Under the pieces are notes generated by a model. That model saw nothing but the letters and a program-made list of their open reading frames with translations. It was not told the DNA's origin and did not search any database. From contig NW_003109095.1 of the NCBI RefSeq assembly GCF_000003605.2, positions 265,782 to 291,101 of the forward strand: DNA of 25,320 nt. Reading direction: 5' to 3'. The first letter of the stretch is position 1. The number at the start of each line of letters is the position of its first letter. The translations under genes and the position numbers were made by a program. Shown one piece after another: positions 1 to 9,147 of the stretch. Origin of the DNA: Saccoglossus kowalevskii (lineage: Eukaryota; Hemichordata; Enteropneusta; Harrimaniidae).

Positions 1-163
1 ATTATTTAGTGTTATTTAATGTAGTTAGTTTCTCATAAACTTGTGACTCCACTACCTCTTTTCAATTATGCCCTTGCTAGTCCTGTTATAACTTGGGATC
101 GCAATATTTCTCCACCTATCACGTGGACCCAAGTTCAGAAAACTTTAATACAACTGCAGTCAC
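1..163. repeat. Direct repeat R1, copy 1 (upstream of galactosyltransferase copy 1)
   Basis: This stretch matches 2008-2169 in the same orientation with small indels. Shared landmarks include attatttagtgtt at the left end, ccttgctagt and ttataacttgggatc in the middle, and ggacccaagttcag followed by ctgcagtcac at the right end. It may extend left beyond the window. It lies immediately upstream of the duplicated galactosyltransferase unit, but its second copy is separated from the second gene by about 1.3 kb, so the two duplications are not one simple tandem event, or sequence was inserted afterwards. No coding potential is visible. Confidence 0.8.
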
Positions 164-180
164 AACTGCCTGTCAGATCT

Positions 181-1570
181 TTATATAGAGTTTATTGAAC
201 TGTGCGATGCCATTGATACACCCTATTACTGAATATGGGGATGATTGCCCAATTATTATTATTATTCAATTCCAAGCTGTTTTACATTTTATTAGTAATT
301 TATGTTTTTTTCATTCTGCTAAGCTTATTTGTCAGTATTACTGCCAGGTAACAGATTGTTTCATAACATTTCATATAGACATGTGGTGACATGCATGTGC
401 CGTTTGACTTGCAAATTAACGGGTACCTTACTACGTTTATATTACAAGCATCACATTTCCGATTTAACATTATGCCAAGAAGATGGAAACCTGGTTTCAC
501 CTGTTTGTTATTTGCCTCAATATGTGGATATATATCTTTCAATGTATATGTGTATGCATTAAGCAATGTCATTACTTGGCGTATTTCCAATTTTGATCCA
601 ACTAATGAAGGTGCCACAGCTCCAGTGTCGCGCAAGGATATACAAACAGATGTTAAATCAACCAGAACACCGGAAGAAGTCAGTAAGAAAAAGATACTGA
701 ACAACCTTTGCAGAATTGAAACAAACTATGATCACTTGCCTGATGACTTTGATTTTCTGATAACGCCCAGCAAGAAATGTAACAGTATATCATCTACACA
801 GAGTATATCGTTTCTTGTAGGTGTTGAATCGTCAGTGCTAAATTTTGAACAGCGTGCAGCCGTAAGGCAGACATGGGCAAACAAGGATCTTCTAAATCGT
901 TTTTCTTCTCGAGTAATATTTCTTATTGGAACAAACGAGACTGCAGAGTTCCAGGAAATGCTGAATCGTGAAAATAAACAATATGATGATCTCGTCCAAG
1001 GAAGTTTCATAGAGCACTATAGAAACTTAACGCTGAAAACAATTATGTTTTTTAGATGGTCGCAGTGTTTCTGTAAATCCGTTGACTACGTCATCAAAAC
1101 TGACGATGACGTTATCGTGAATTTGAAGAAAATATATACCATAGTAAAGTCTTTGCCAAAAACAGGTCTTTATCTTGGTCACATGCAAAACAGGTCTCAT
1201 GTCATTCGTCGTTCACGACATCGCTGGTATACTTCATTTGAAGCATATCCAAAAGACTATTATCCCAGATACGCTTCTGGAGCTCTTTACATTCTTTCAA
1301 AGATGTTGCAAGAAAATGTTATGAATATATGTCGTCACACCCAACAGGATACATCTCTTCAGAAGATGCATTCATTGGCGTAGTCATGTCTAATCTAAAT
1401 GTTACTGTCTACCCAGAAAAGAGAATTAGCATTTACAATGATGTGTTAGAGTCACGTTGTCTCTTCAAAGTATATTTTGCAGTTCACAATGTCACATCAC
1501 GTACAATGCTGGACTTTTGGCCAGGTTATGAGAAGGAATGTGTTACCAGTAATGGCAAAACGTAATTATG
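181..1570. repeat. Tandem duplication unit, copy 1 (leader plus galactosyltransferase gene)
   Basis: This block is repeated directly at 3471-4767. Homology starts at ttatatagag (181-190 and 3471-3480) and stops within a few bases of the stop codon (cgtaattatg in both, then divergent). It carries about 290 bases of leader and the coding region. Copy 2 has about 39 extra bases around 3650-3690 relative to this copy. Because homology ends right after the stop codon, the two copies do not share a 3' untranslated region. Confidence 0.88.
472..1565 (+). CDS. Beta-1,3-galactosyltransferase-like type II glycosyltransferase (GT31), copy 1, with a one-base frameshift
   Basis: By family this would be a Golgi enzyme moving a sugar (usually galactose or GlcNAc from a UDP donor) onto a glycan. 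I use the ATG at 472 because copy 2 has it in the same place, whereas the in-frame ATG at 391 is not conserved (copy 2 reads ATA there and the leader differs in length by one base). Visible in order: a short basic N-terminus (MPRRWK), a signal-anchor membrane segment at about residues 8-30, a stem, then GT31 blocks: FLVGVESS, RAAVRQTWAN, RVIFLIGTNE, a RNLTLKTIMFFRW-type block, the metal-binding DxD motif in YVIKTDDDVIVN, and RWYTSFEAYPKDYYPRYASG. Compared with copy 2 (ctttcgcaagatg), this copy reads ctttcaaagatg near 1297-1303 and so lacks one base. The frame then runs to a stop at 1381-1383, giving 303 residues. The family C-terminus (GYISSEDAFIG to the TAA at 1563-1565) continues in the next frame. 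Allowing for the missing base, the protein would be about 364 residues, normal for the family. There is no intron, as is common for this family. It could be a young pseudogene or an intact gene with a base-call error. Confidence 0.88.
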
Positions 1571-2007
1571 ATGTCTTAATATCAAAATGACTTAAACGAA
1601 TATAACGGTATACACTTCTGTTGTAAATTGCACGCAATGAGCAGATTTAATGACTTGAATGGTTGTAGTTAAATTATTTAAACTGAACAAATGCCTTTAA
1701 CACACAGATTTGTGTTAAAGTAATTGAATGTGTGAACATTTTGCATTTTCAATTAAAGAATATCAGTAATATTGTCAGAGTTTTAGTGATTTGTATACAA
1801 TAGTTGCTCAATTGGAATATTCCATTTTCATTTGTCAGATATTAATGGAATGTGCTGCACATGCCAATGTGGTATATTAAAGTCTGAGGACTGGGTCAAT
1901 GAACTTACATGTGACTGACAGACGGGTGTGACAAACACTATGTTATCAGAAGGACATTATTATCTTGTTATGTTATCTTGATTGGTGACCAAGATGAATT
2001 CATCAAC
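1571..2007. other. Spacer with no gene seen, downstream of galactosyltransferase copy 1
   Basis: The stretch is AT-rich and has stops in all frames. A possible polyadenylation signal variant, attaaa, lies at 1752-1757, about 190 bases after the gene's stop codon. Nothing else is recognisable. Confidence 0.5.
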
Positions 2008-2169
2008 ATTATTTAGTGTTTAACGTTTCACTGCACTACCTCTTTTTCCAATTATGTCCTTGCTAGTTCAGTTATAACTTGGGATCTTGATATTTCTCCA
2101 CATTGTACTCTTCGAAACACCCTATCATCTGGACCCAAGTTCAGAGAACTTCAATATAACTGCAGTCAC
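2008..2169. repeat. Direct repeat R1, copy 2
   Basis: This is the same-orientation partner of 1-163, similar along its whole length with several small insertions (for example about 17 extra bases around cattgtactcttcgaaac). It is followed by 1.3 kb of unrelated AT-rich DNA before the second galactosyltransferase unit begins at 3471. Confidence 0.8.
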
Positions 2170-3470
2170 TCATAAAAAATAACAAACAATGATCCAAACG
2201 ATAGGAAGGCTGTTGAAAATTAAGTATCATGTCAGGTTCACAAACTTGTGGGTTACATCTGTATTCAACTCTGCTGATGCACTAGACTGTCTGTCTAATC
2301 TTTAGAATAGATATTATGTGAAACTCGTACACATAAAAATAATATACAAAACTATAATTATTGTTGAATCATATAAATGTTCAACCAAGGGTTTTCTTAA
2401 ACTATTAACATCTACTTTATCTACGATAACATGGGTATTCCAAAATACCACTGAACTTTTGAAAAAAATAATGAAATCGCACTCGATTTTTCTTGTGACT
2501 TCAATTAGCACCCCTGATTTTAACTGCATTCCACTATACGACATGATAAATTAATAGAATTCATTGAGAATATTATCAGACATTTTAAAAAGTGAAAAAG
2601 GTTATAGTCACTACATATACATAACATATATATAGAATAATCTCCACAGTTTTGTCAAGAAGGATATATACGAATATATAAGGATATATATACGAATATG
2701 ACTTATTGCTAATTAAACAAACATTTAATTATTTAAAAACTTGTTTTACAAAGAAGTCAAATTCTTCAATTTCACATACCGATGTATTGATGTATGTACT
2801 TCGTATCCAAAGTCATATATTTAGTAGGTATATTGTAATGATATGTATTTGAACTTGAGATTAACGATTCATACTTTTAATTTGACTTTAAAAAACAGCT
2901 TTCTATTGCACTATATGACAATAAGAATTTTACTATCATCAAATATTCACAACTTTTGAAGCGCATTCATTATGCCTAGTTGCAACTACGACCATTTATA
3001 ACTATGATGTGTTACATTCATACTATGAAGTCCATATATCTTTCTGAATTGCCTATTTAATGATGAGTACTTTGGTTTTGTTTTGTTCTTGATAACTGTT
3101 TTGACACACCGTCAATCTCAATTTTCAGTACTATAAAATGAATCACTCTTTTTGTAATAATCAACTATGTTGAGATATAATTTCTATGATGTATATGTTA
3201 TGACCAGTACTTATAAATTGTATCGTATTAACGTCCAATAAATAATATTTGAGTTCAAAAATCAACCAATGTTACTTTGATAGCAAGTGAATATAAATGC
3301 AACCTCATTGGTAGTTCAGTTCGACATCCCTCCATAATATTTACTATTTGTATTGTCATACTCCATAACAACTCCGATAAAGGGCATGTTTTACAGGGGC
3401 TTGCAATCCGATCTTTAGATTTTACTATGTGTAAAATTATTTTGCTTCTCGGTTGAATGAATACAAAGGT
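2170..3470. other. AT-rich spacer between R1 copy 2 and galactosyltransferase copy 2, no gene seen
   Basis: There is no counterpart of this 1.3 kb between R1 and the gene in the first copy, where they are only about 18 bases apart. It was therefore either inserted here or lost there. Overlapping open frames of about 75 codons on both strands at 2314-2554 have no recognisable motifs and look like chance. A small two-copy tandem repeat sits at 2660-2699. An aataaa lies near 3238 and a TATA-like gaatataaatg near 3290; neither can be tied to a gene with confidence. Confidence 0.5.
2660..2699. repeat. Short tandem repeat, two copies of an approximately 20-bp AT-rich unit
   Basis: The unit aggatatata(ta)cgaatat occurs twice in a row, the second copy with an extra TA. 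This is simple sequence and no function is inferred. Confidence 0.65.
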
Positions 3471-4767
3471 TTATATAGAGATCATTGAACTGTGCGATGC
3501 CAATAATACACGCTATTACTGAATATGGGGATGATTACCGAATTATTACGATTCAATTCCAAGCTGTTTTTACATTTTATCAGTATTTTATGTTATTTCA
3601 TTTTACTGAGCCTATTTGTCAGCATTACTGCCAGGTAACATATTGCATCATAAAATATAGTTACAACACAACACAAAGGCCACATTATTCCACATTTCAT
3701 ATAGGCATGTGGTGACATACATGTGCCGTTCGACTTGCACCCTAAAGGTACCTTACTACGTTTATATTACAAGCATCACATTTCCGATTTAACATTATGC
3801 TAAGAAGATGGAAGCCTGGTTTCACCTTTTTGTTATTTGCCACAATATGTGGATATATATTTTTCAATGTATATGTGTATGCATTAAGCAATGTCATTAC
3901 TTGGCGTATTTCCAATTTTGATCCATCTAATGAAGGTGCCACAGCTCCAGTGTCGCGCAACGATATACAAACATATGTTAAATCAACCAGAACACCGGAA
4001 GAAGTCAGTAAGAAAAAGATACTGAACAACCTTTGCAGAATTGAAACAAACTATGATCACTTGCCTGATGACTTTGATTTTCTGATAACGCCCAGCAAGA
4101 AATGTAACAGTATATCATCTATACAGAGTATATCGTTTCTTGTAGGTGTTGAATCGTCAGTGCTAAATTTTGAACAGCGTCCAGCCGTAAGGCAGACATG
4201 GGCAAACAATGATCTTCTAAATCGTTGTTCTGCTCGAGTAATATTTCTTATTAGAACAAACGAGACTGCAGAGTTCCAGGAAATGCTGAATCGTGAAAAT
4301 AAACAATATGATGGTCAATATGATGGAAACAATATATTCTATAGTAAAGTCTTTGTCAAAAACAGGTCTTTATCTTGGTCACATGCAAAACGGATCTCAT
4401 GTCATTTGTCGTTCACGACATCGCTGGTATACTTCATTTGAAGCATATTCAAAAGACTATTATCCCAGTTACGCTTCTGGAGCTCTTTACATTCTTTCGC
4501 AAGATGTTGCAAGAAAATGTTATGAATATAACGCAACCAACAGGGTACATCTCTTCAGAAGAAGCATTCATCGGCGTAATCATTTCTAATCTAAATGTTA
4601 CTGTCTACCCAGAAAAGAGAATTAGCATTCGCAATCACGTGTTAGAGTCACGTTGTCTTTTCAAGATATATATTGCAGTTCACAATGTTACATCACATAC
4701 AATGCTGGACTTTTGGCTAGATTATGAGAAGGAATGTGTTACTAGTAATCGCAAAACGTAATTATGT
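3471..4767. repeat. Tandem duplication unit, copy 2
   Basis: This is the direct repeat of 181-1570. Across the first 514 coding bases the two copies differ at only 14 positions. Differences in this copy include about 39 extra leader bases (around 3650-3690), the loss of a net 125 bases inside the gene near 4316-4335, and a 5-base deletion near 4532. Confidence 0.88.
3797..4761 (+). pseudogene. Beta-1,3-galactosyltransferase-like (GT31) pseudogene, copy 2, lacking the DxD catalytic segment
   Basis: The first 171 residues match copy 1 at 158 positions and include the membrane anchor and the PAVRQTWAN and RVIFLIRTNE blocks. At about 4316 the sequence jumps from the equivalent of copy 1 position 989 to about 1131. 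Roughly 142 bases are replaced by about 17, including a repeated caatatgatgg, and the net loss of 125 bases shifts the frame. The missing piece is the segment that carries the TDDDV metal-binding motif and its preceding helix, so no active GT31 enzyme could result. The unshifted frame stops at 4439-4441. The family sequence resumes in a second frame (SLSKTGLYLG, RWYTSFEAYSKDYYPSYASG, LSQDVARKCYEY), then a 5-base deletion near 4532 moves it to a third frame (GYISSEEAFIG) ending at TAA 4759-4761. These are three separate lesions' worth of damage, so this is a pseudogene. Confidence 0.92.
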
Positions 4768-5167
4768 CACCCGAGTAAAGCATTTCATAAATATCCAATT
4801 CTACACTATCCATTGATATATCTAGTTTGTCAGGAACGCAATAAATGACCTACAGCTCCAGCATCACAAGTCCAGCCTTGACGATATGTACTCTTCTTAA
4901 GCATTAAGTCTCTTAAGCAATAGAAATAATAAATATATTGTTAGATTAGACATATGCTATCATATATGTTTATGTTATGATATAGTTGTCGGATGAAGCA
5001 TTTGTTGATAGTGAAAATTGCAGACACCGATTACACTTTGTGTATCTATGTTATAGTAAGTACATGATGATTGTATTGTGTTCTATTATGTAACAGGACA
5101 GTGTCAAAAGAAAAATTGAAAAGTATTTGAAATGCATATGCCATACGTTATAAATATAACCTTGTAT
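4768..5167. other. Spacer with no gene seen
   Basis: AT-rich sequence between the second galactosyltransferase copy and the minisatellite. Apart from the AATAAA motifs noted separately, I see no gene or repeat in it. Confidence 0.5.
4840..4845 (+). terminator. Possible polyadenylation signal AATAAA downstream of galactosyltransferase copy 2
   Basis: A canonical aataaa lies 79 bases after the pseudogene stop codon; a second lies at 4928-4933. The motif is frequent in AT-rich DNA, so this is weak. Copy 1 has no equivalent because the flanks diverge at the stop codon. Confidence 0.25.
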
Positions 5168-6121
5168 GTATACGACTGATACTCTGGTGTTATGACAGTA
5201 GGTTGCCTCAGTAAAGTAGACTGATACTACTTGCCTGTCATTACAGTCTTACGGGTATTGTGGGGGTGGGGAGAAGTAAAACATACAATGGTATACTACA
5301 GATACTCGCGTGTTAAGACAGTAGGTTTCCTCAGTAGTGTAGACTCATACTACTCGCCTGTCATTGCAGTCTTATGGGTATTATGGGGGTAGAGCTAAAA
5401 CATACAATGGTATACTACAGATACTCGCGTGTTATGACAGTATGTTTTCCCAGTAGTGTAGACTGATACTACTCGCCTGTCATTACAGTCTTATGGGTAT
5501 TATGGGGGTAGAGCTAAAACATACAATGGTATACTACAGATACTCCCGTGTTATGACAGTAGGTTGCCTCACTAGTGTAGACTGATACTACTCGCCTGTC
5601 TTTACAGTCTTATGGATATTATGGGGGCGCTAACACATACAATGATATACTACAGATAGTCGCGTGTTATGACAGTAGGTTGCCTCACTAGTGTAGACTG
5701 ATACTACTCGCCTGTCTTTACAGTCTTATGGATATTATGGGAGGGGTACTAAAACATACAATGGTATACTACAGACACTCGCGTGTTATGACAGTAGGTT
5801 GCCTCAGTAGAATAACCTGGTACTACTCGCCTGTCATTACAGTCGTATGGGCATTGTGGGCGCAGGGTAGATGTAACATACAATGGTATAATACAGATAC
5901 TCGCGTGTTATGTCAGTAGATGGTCTCAGTAGAGTAACCTGATACCTCTCGGGGGGGGGGACTAAAACATACAATGGTATACTACAGATACTCGCGTGTT
6001 ATGACAGTAGGTTGCCTCAGTACAGTAGCCTGATACTACTCGCGTGTCATTACAGTCGTATGGGCATTGTGATGGCCGGAGCTAAAACATACACTACATA
6101 GACTACCTATACCCGCGTGTT
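5168..6121. repeat. Minisatellite, eight units of about 119 bp
   Basis: Units start at gacagta-type sequence at 5194, 5317, 5436, 5555, 5671, 5790, 5912 and 6003, with a partial unit before the first. Unit lengths are 123, 119, 119, 116, 119, 122, 91 and about 119 bases. Each carries ggttgcctcag, gtagactgatactactcgcc, ttacagtctt, a G-rich stretch of varying length, and catacaatggtatactacag. AGACTG and CAGTCT in each unit form a short inverted repeat with a loop of about 20 bases. The seventh unit is short and has a run of ten G (5951-5960) where the middle of the unit is missing. The last unit is followed directly by the simple tail of a LINE. Confidence 0.95.
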
Positions 6122-6142
6122 GAATGAAATGAATGAATGAAA
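6122..6142. repeat. Simple-repeat 3' tail of LINE B
   Basis: The plus strand reads gaatgaaatgaatgaatg, the reverse complement of a TTCA-type tail. It sits directly at the end of the minisatellite, so it marks the 3' insertion boundary of LINE B. Confidence 0.75.
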
Positions 6143-6699
6143 TTTATCTCATCAGAAACAGTGTATACATTGAGTAGTAAATTATAAATAAATAAATAAA
6201 TACTAAAATTAATAATAGTAGAAATTACAATGAGAGTAATATAGTATATATTTTTGTTTCTGCTGGGATCACAGAACTAGCTTATTCAAACTAGTCTAGT
6301 CTGTGACCTATGATCCAAGATATATAATAAAGTAATGATAAGCTAAGATGCACAATACATAGTTAAAACATGTAATGAGTACACATTTCCGGAATGTCTG
6401 GAAAGTATTGGATACATAAAAAAACAAGACAAAAAATTGCATACACATTGTACATCAACTGTCTTAACATAAATTATGTAAATGTAACACATGCATTCAC
6501 GCACGCATACACAGACACAATAATCACGAACATTCGAAAAATATTAAATAAATAAAGCAAAGGACTAATACAGAAATACTTATATAAAATATCTAGAAAG
6601 TTTAAATAAATAAAGCGATGTAGAAACACTCACACGCCTTGTGATAAAATAAAACAACGTAACATACAAATACACATAATACTGAAAGTAAAATTTACA

Positions 6700-8600
6700 T
6701 ATCCTCTAGAAGATACTATTTTAAGTGGCATTTAAAGTACTGTCTATTTTGTGTACTTGTTATGTGATCGGGAAGTGAGTTCCAGTGTTTAGTGGAAGCG
6801 TATTTGAGAGTATGTTGATTTAATGTGAGAGTGACCTTGGGAGTATAATAGTTGTGACCTGCAGCATATCTTGTAGGGTAATTATGGGGTAGTGTGTCTA
6901 GATGTTTGTCAATACTATGGGCATATTGCTTTTTCTATAAGTCAAAAACGAACATACAGGTGTGTTATATACAGAGCTTGTGAATATTTAGAATACCAAG
7001 AGATTTGAAGAGAGGAGCAGTATGAGAACAAAAGTCAGAAAATCAGATGAGGCGGACAATTTTCTTTTGTAGAAGCGTAATTGGATTTAATAGTGTTGAA
7101 TAAGTATTCCCTCAAATATCTATACAGTAAGTTATGTGTGGTAATATCAAAGAGTTATATAGCAAGTATATATTTAGGAACATAGAGTTGAATTTGAGGA
7201 ATGATTCCAACTTTGGGGCAATTATTTTCCTGAATTTGTGGGATTTCCAATTGACATGATGATCAATTGAAATTACCAAACAGTTAGTTGATGGAACCCC
7301 CTCAATTGGAGACCCCTGGATAAGCAGTCTTCCCTCGGTGTTAACAACTCGTTGTGCTGTTTTAATAATCATATAATTTGTTTTCTGTACATTTATTGTG
7401 AGTTTGTTAGCACTGCACCATTCACAGACTCTTTGAAAGTCATTGCTGATATCGGAAAAATTGACGTGGCTGTCTTTGAGGAATTTAAATAGATTTGCAT
7501 CATCTGCGAAGAGCCGACAACTAAAGGCATTAGTTGAGTCATTAATATAGACTAGGAATAAAATAAGACACATAATCAACCCTTGACGGACGCCACATTT
7601 AATTAGAGTGTATAATGATGAAATGTTATTTAAAGTAACTGATTGGTGGCGATTGTAAAGATTGCACGTCTGCAAACCATGAAAGGAGGAGTCCCCTAAT
7701 GCTCCAATTTGGAAATAAGGATGTCATAGTTAATAGTGTCGAAGGCCTTTTTGAGATCAACAAAACTGCCAAAAGTGATTAATCTATTGTCAATGTTTGC
7801 AGCTATGTCTGAGAGTAGGTCTGCAAGAGCAAGCTTGGGACTGTGTTTTTTTCTAAATAGTCAATAAATTGTTTATTTACAAGCGATTGAATATTTTTGC
7901 TAAACATTGGTAAAATGAAAATTGGACGATAAGTACTAACATTTGTTATCGAACCTTTTTTGAAGACTAGGGCATTTTTTGCGATCTTGAGGGGGTTAGG
8001 AAATTGACTTAAGGTGTTTTGTCATTGTGTTTCTATACGTTTTATATTTATTTTTGAGTTCAGTGTTCTGTAGGAGTTCCTTCATTTTACTAAATAAGTT
8101 ATATTTTGTATGAAATGGTTTTATTTGGGCTTTATATATCCAAGGTTTTGCGTGATTGTTTTTTAATTTCGTTACCTGCATATGCTCTAATGATATACAA
8201 TGAAAAATTCCATAAACGGCAGAAGCTTTATTGAGATCTGAACAATTGTACACTTGTTGCCATGGTGACGCACTCAAAGCAGTCAAGAAATCATGTTGGT
8301 TGTAATTGTTGAAATCATAGTTTTATAGATGTAGTGTCTGTTATAAAAACGTGTTTGAATTGTTGTATAATGCCAAAGATTGGGTAGTAGTCCGAAATAT
8401 TCGATTGAATAGTGCTGTGTTGATAAAGTAGTCTGTGATATTTGTGAGTAAGTGGTCAATGATTGAACTCGTGTTATTTGTTACTCTGGTTGGATTAGTA
8501 ATTATCTTGGAGAAATTGTATGAATTTAGAAGTGTAAGGTAATTATTGGCAGATGCCGAATTTCTGGACGTATCAATGTTCACGTCACCGATGATTAATC
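6700..8600 (-). pseudogene. LINE B ORF2 remnant (endonuclease C-terminus, reverse transcriptase, C-terminal region)
   Basis: The protein would nick target DNA and reverse-transcribe its own mRNA. Reading the minus strand: 8600-8330 carries IIGDVNIDTS (the GDFN-type endonuclease motif) and SSIIDHLLTNITDYF, but one base is missing near 8425 relative to the right-arm copy, and the SDH motif has become SDY. 8290-7990 is the linker. The RT core follows, with a small deletion joining the EKN segment to FRKKHSP, then LALADLLSDIAANID and the motif A block FVDLKKAFD. A frameshift lies near the LISKLE block. A long open frame of 187 codons (7675-7112) covers GVRQG, LFLVYIND, the FADD box and the NCLVISIDHHVNWKSH block typical of the group. 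In-frame stops follow to about 6700. It is dead but relatively well preserved. Confidence 0.82.
7678..7700 (+). repeat. 23-bp block shared in direct orientation with 23260-23282
   Basis: The block starts catgaaaggagg and ends tcccctaat, and it is identical to 23260-23282. Here it lies inside the reverse transcriptase region of LINE B, as antisense. See the partner entry for why this is odd. Confidence 0.9.
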
Positions 8601-8699
8601 AATGCTTTTGTACTTGGCATACCAAATGTAATTCTGCAGTTTAAAAAAAAAATACGTACAAGATTATTATAATTGCGAAAAAGCCAGTACTTATCAAGT

Positions 8700-9035
8700 G
8701 ACGTAATTACATTTTGAGTGAACGTGATGGCACAAAGTGTCAAAACCAGCTGTTATTTCTTGTACAAACTGTTGTATGTTTGTTCATGCCTGTTTCTTTT
8801 ATTTGGTCGCCATATATTATAAGAGTTATGATGACGGAGTGCGATATGGCATCTATGTTATGGGTCGCAACCCACAGTGACAAAAGCTTCTACAGGGGTG
8901 AAAGGAAGGTCGATCACAACGTCGATATTGTTTTGTATTGAGAGATGTGCTAAATGACAAACAATACATCACTCACAAAAACAAATCTGTTGCAGCTCAT
9001 GTAATTAGTGTCTGGAAAGGTGCCTTGTAATAAAA
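8700..9035 (+). other. Conserved block in both arms with a possible membrane-segment ORF relic, unrecognised
   Basis: The same sequence lies in the right arm at about 22310-22650 on the minus strand. A frame beginning MAQSVKTSCYFLYKLLY (ATG at 8728 here) contains a cysteine- and leucine-rich stretch that could be a membrane segment; it stops after about 33 codons here. In the right arm a longer T run keeps it open for about 61 codons, through YGIYVMGRNPQ. Further on, another readable piece (RDVLNDKQYITHKNK) occurs near 8945-8990. It could be the relic of a small exon or of a transposon. I do not recognise the protein. Confidence 0.35.
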
Positions 9036-9147
9036 CTTATCTCATATTAATGTAATTATATGATTAACAGTTTAACACGAAAAACCGAAATATGGATACA
9101 AAGATGAGAGGCAGAACAAAAAAAAGCTTTATTATATAAGTCATGAC

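Larger units (their letters stand above)
6122..8640 (-). mobile_element. LINE B: 5'-truncated non-LTR retrotransposon of the CR1/L2/Jockey group
   Basis: Read on the minus strand, the element runs from a partial endonuclease domain (about 8600) through reverse transcriptase (about 7990-7110) and a C-terminal region ending near 6700, then about 580 bases of 3' untranslated sequence. It ends at 6122 in a TTCA-type simple tail (gaatgaatgaaattta on the plus strand), as CR1/L2-type elements often do. Diagnostic motifs are STYRPIFILPMFSK, FVDLKKAFDTINYDIL (catalytic Asp), SCRLFADDANLF (catalytic FADD box, intact) and NSLPDHITS near the end. The 5' part of the endonuclease is missing, which is usual for LINE insertions. 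The part right of 8110 belongs to the left arm of the large inverted repeat; the rest is outside it. Confidence 0.88.

Noticed and set aside
391-471. Upstream in-frame ATG (391) as the start of galactosyltransferase copy 1
   Set aside because: Copy 2 has ATA at that place and a one-base length change before the shared ATG, so the extension is not conserved.
300-704. 134-codon minus-strand frame over the galactosyltransferase start (and its mate at 3742-4029)
   Set aside because: It is the antisense shadow of the GT31 coding region and has no motif of its own.
2314-2554. Overlapping 76- and 78-codon frames on both strands
   Set aside because: No motifs, low-complexity AT-rich codons, no context. 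Consistent with chance.
5168-6121. Could the repeated array be a CRISPR?
   Set aside because: Units are head-to-tail copies of about 119 bases that match along their whole length, without unique spacers, in a eukaryotic context. It is a minisatellite.
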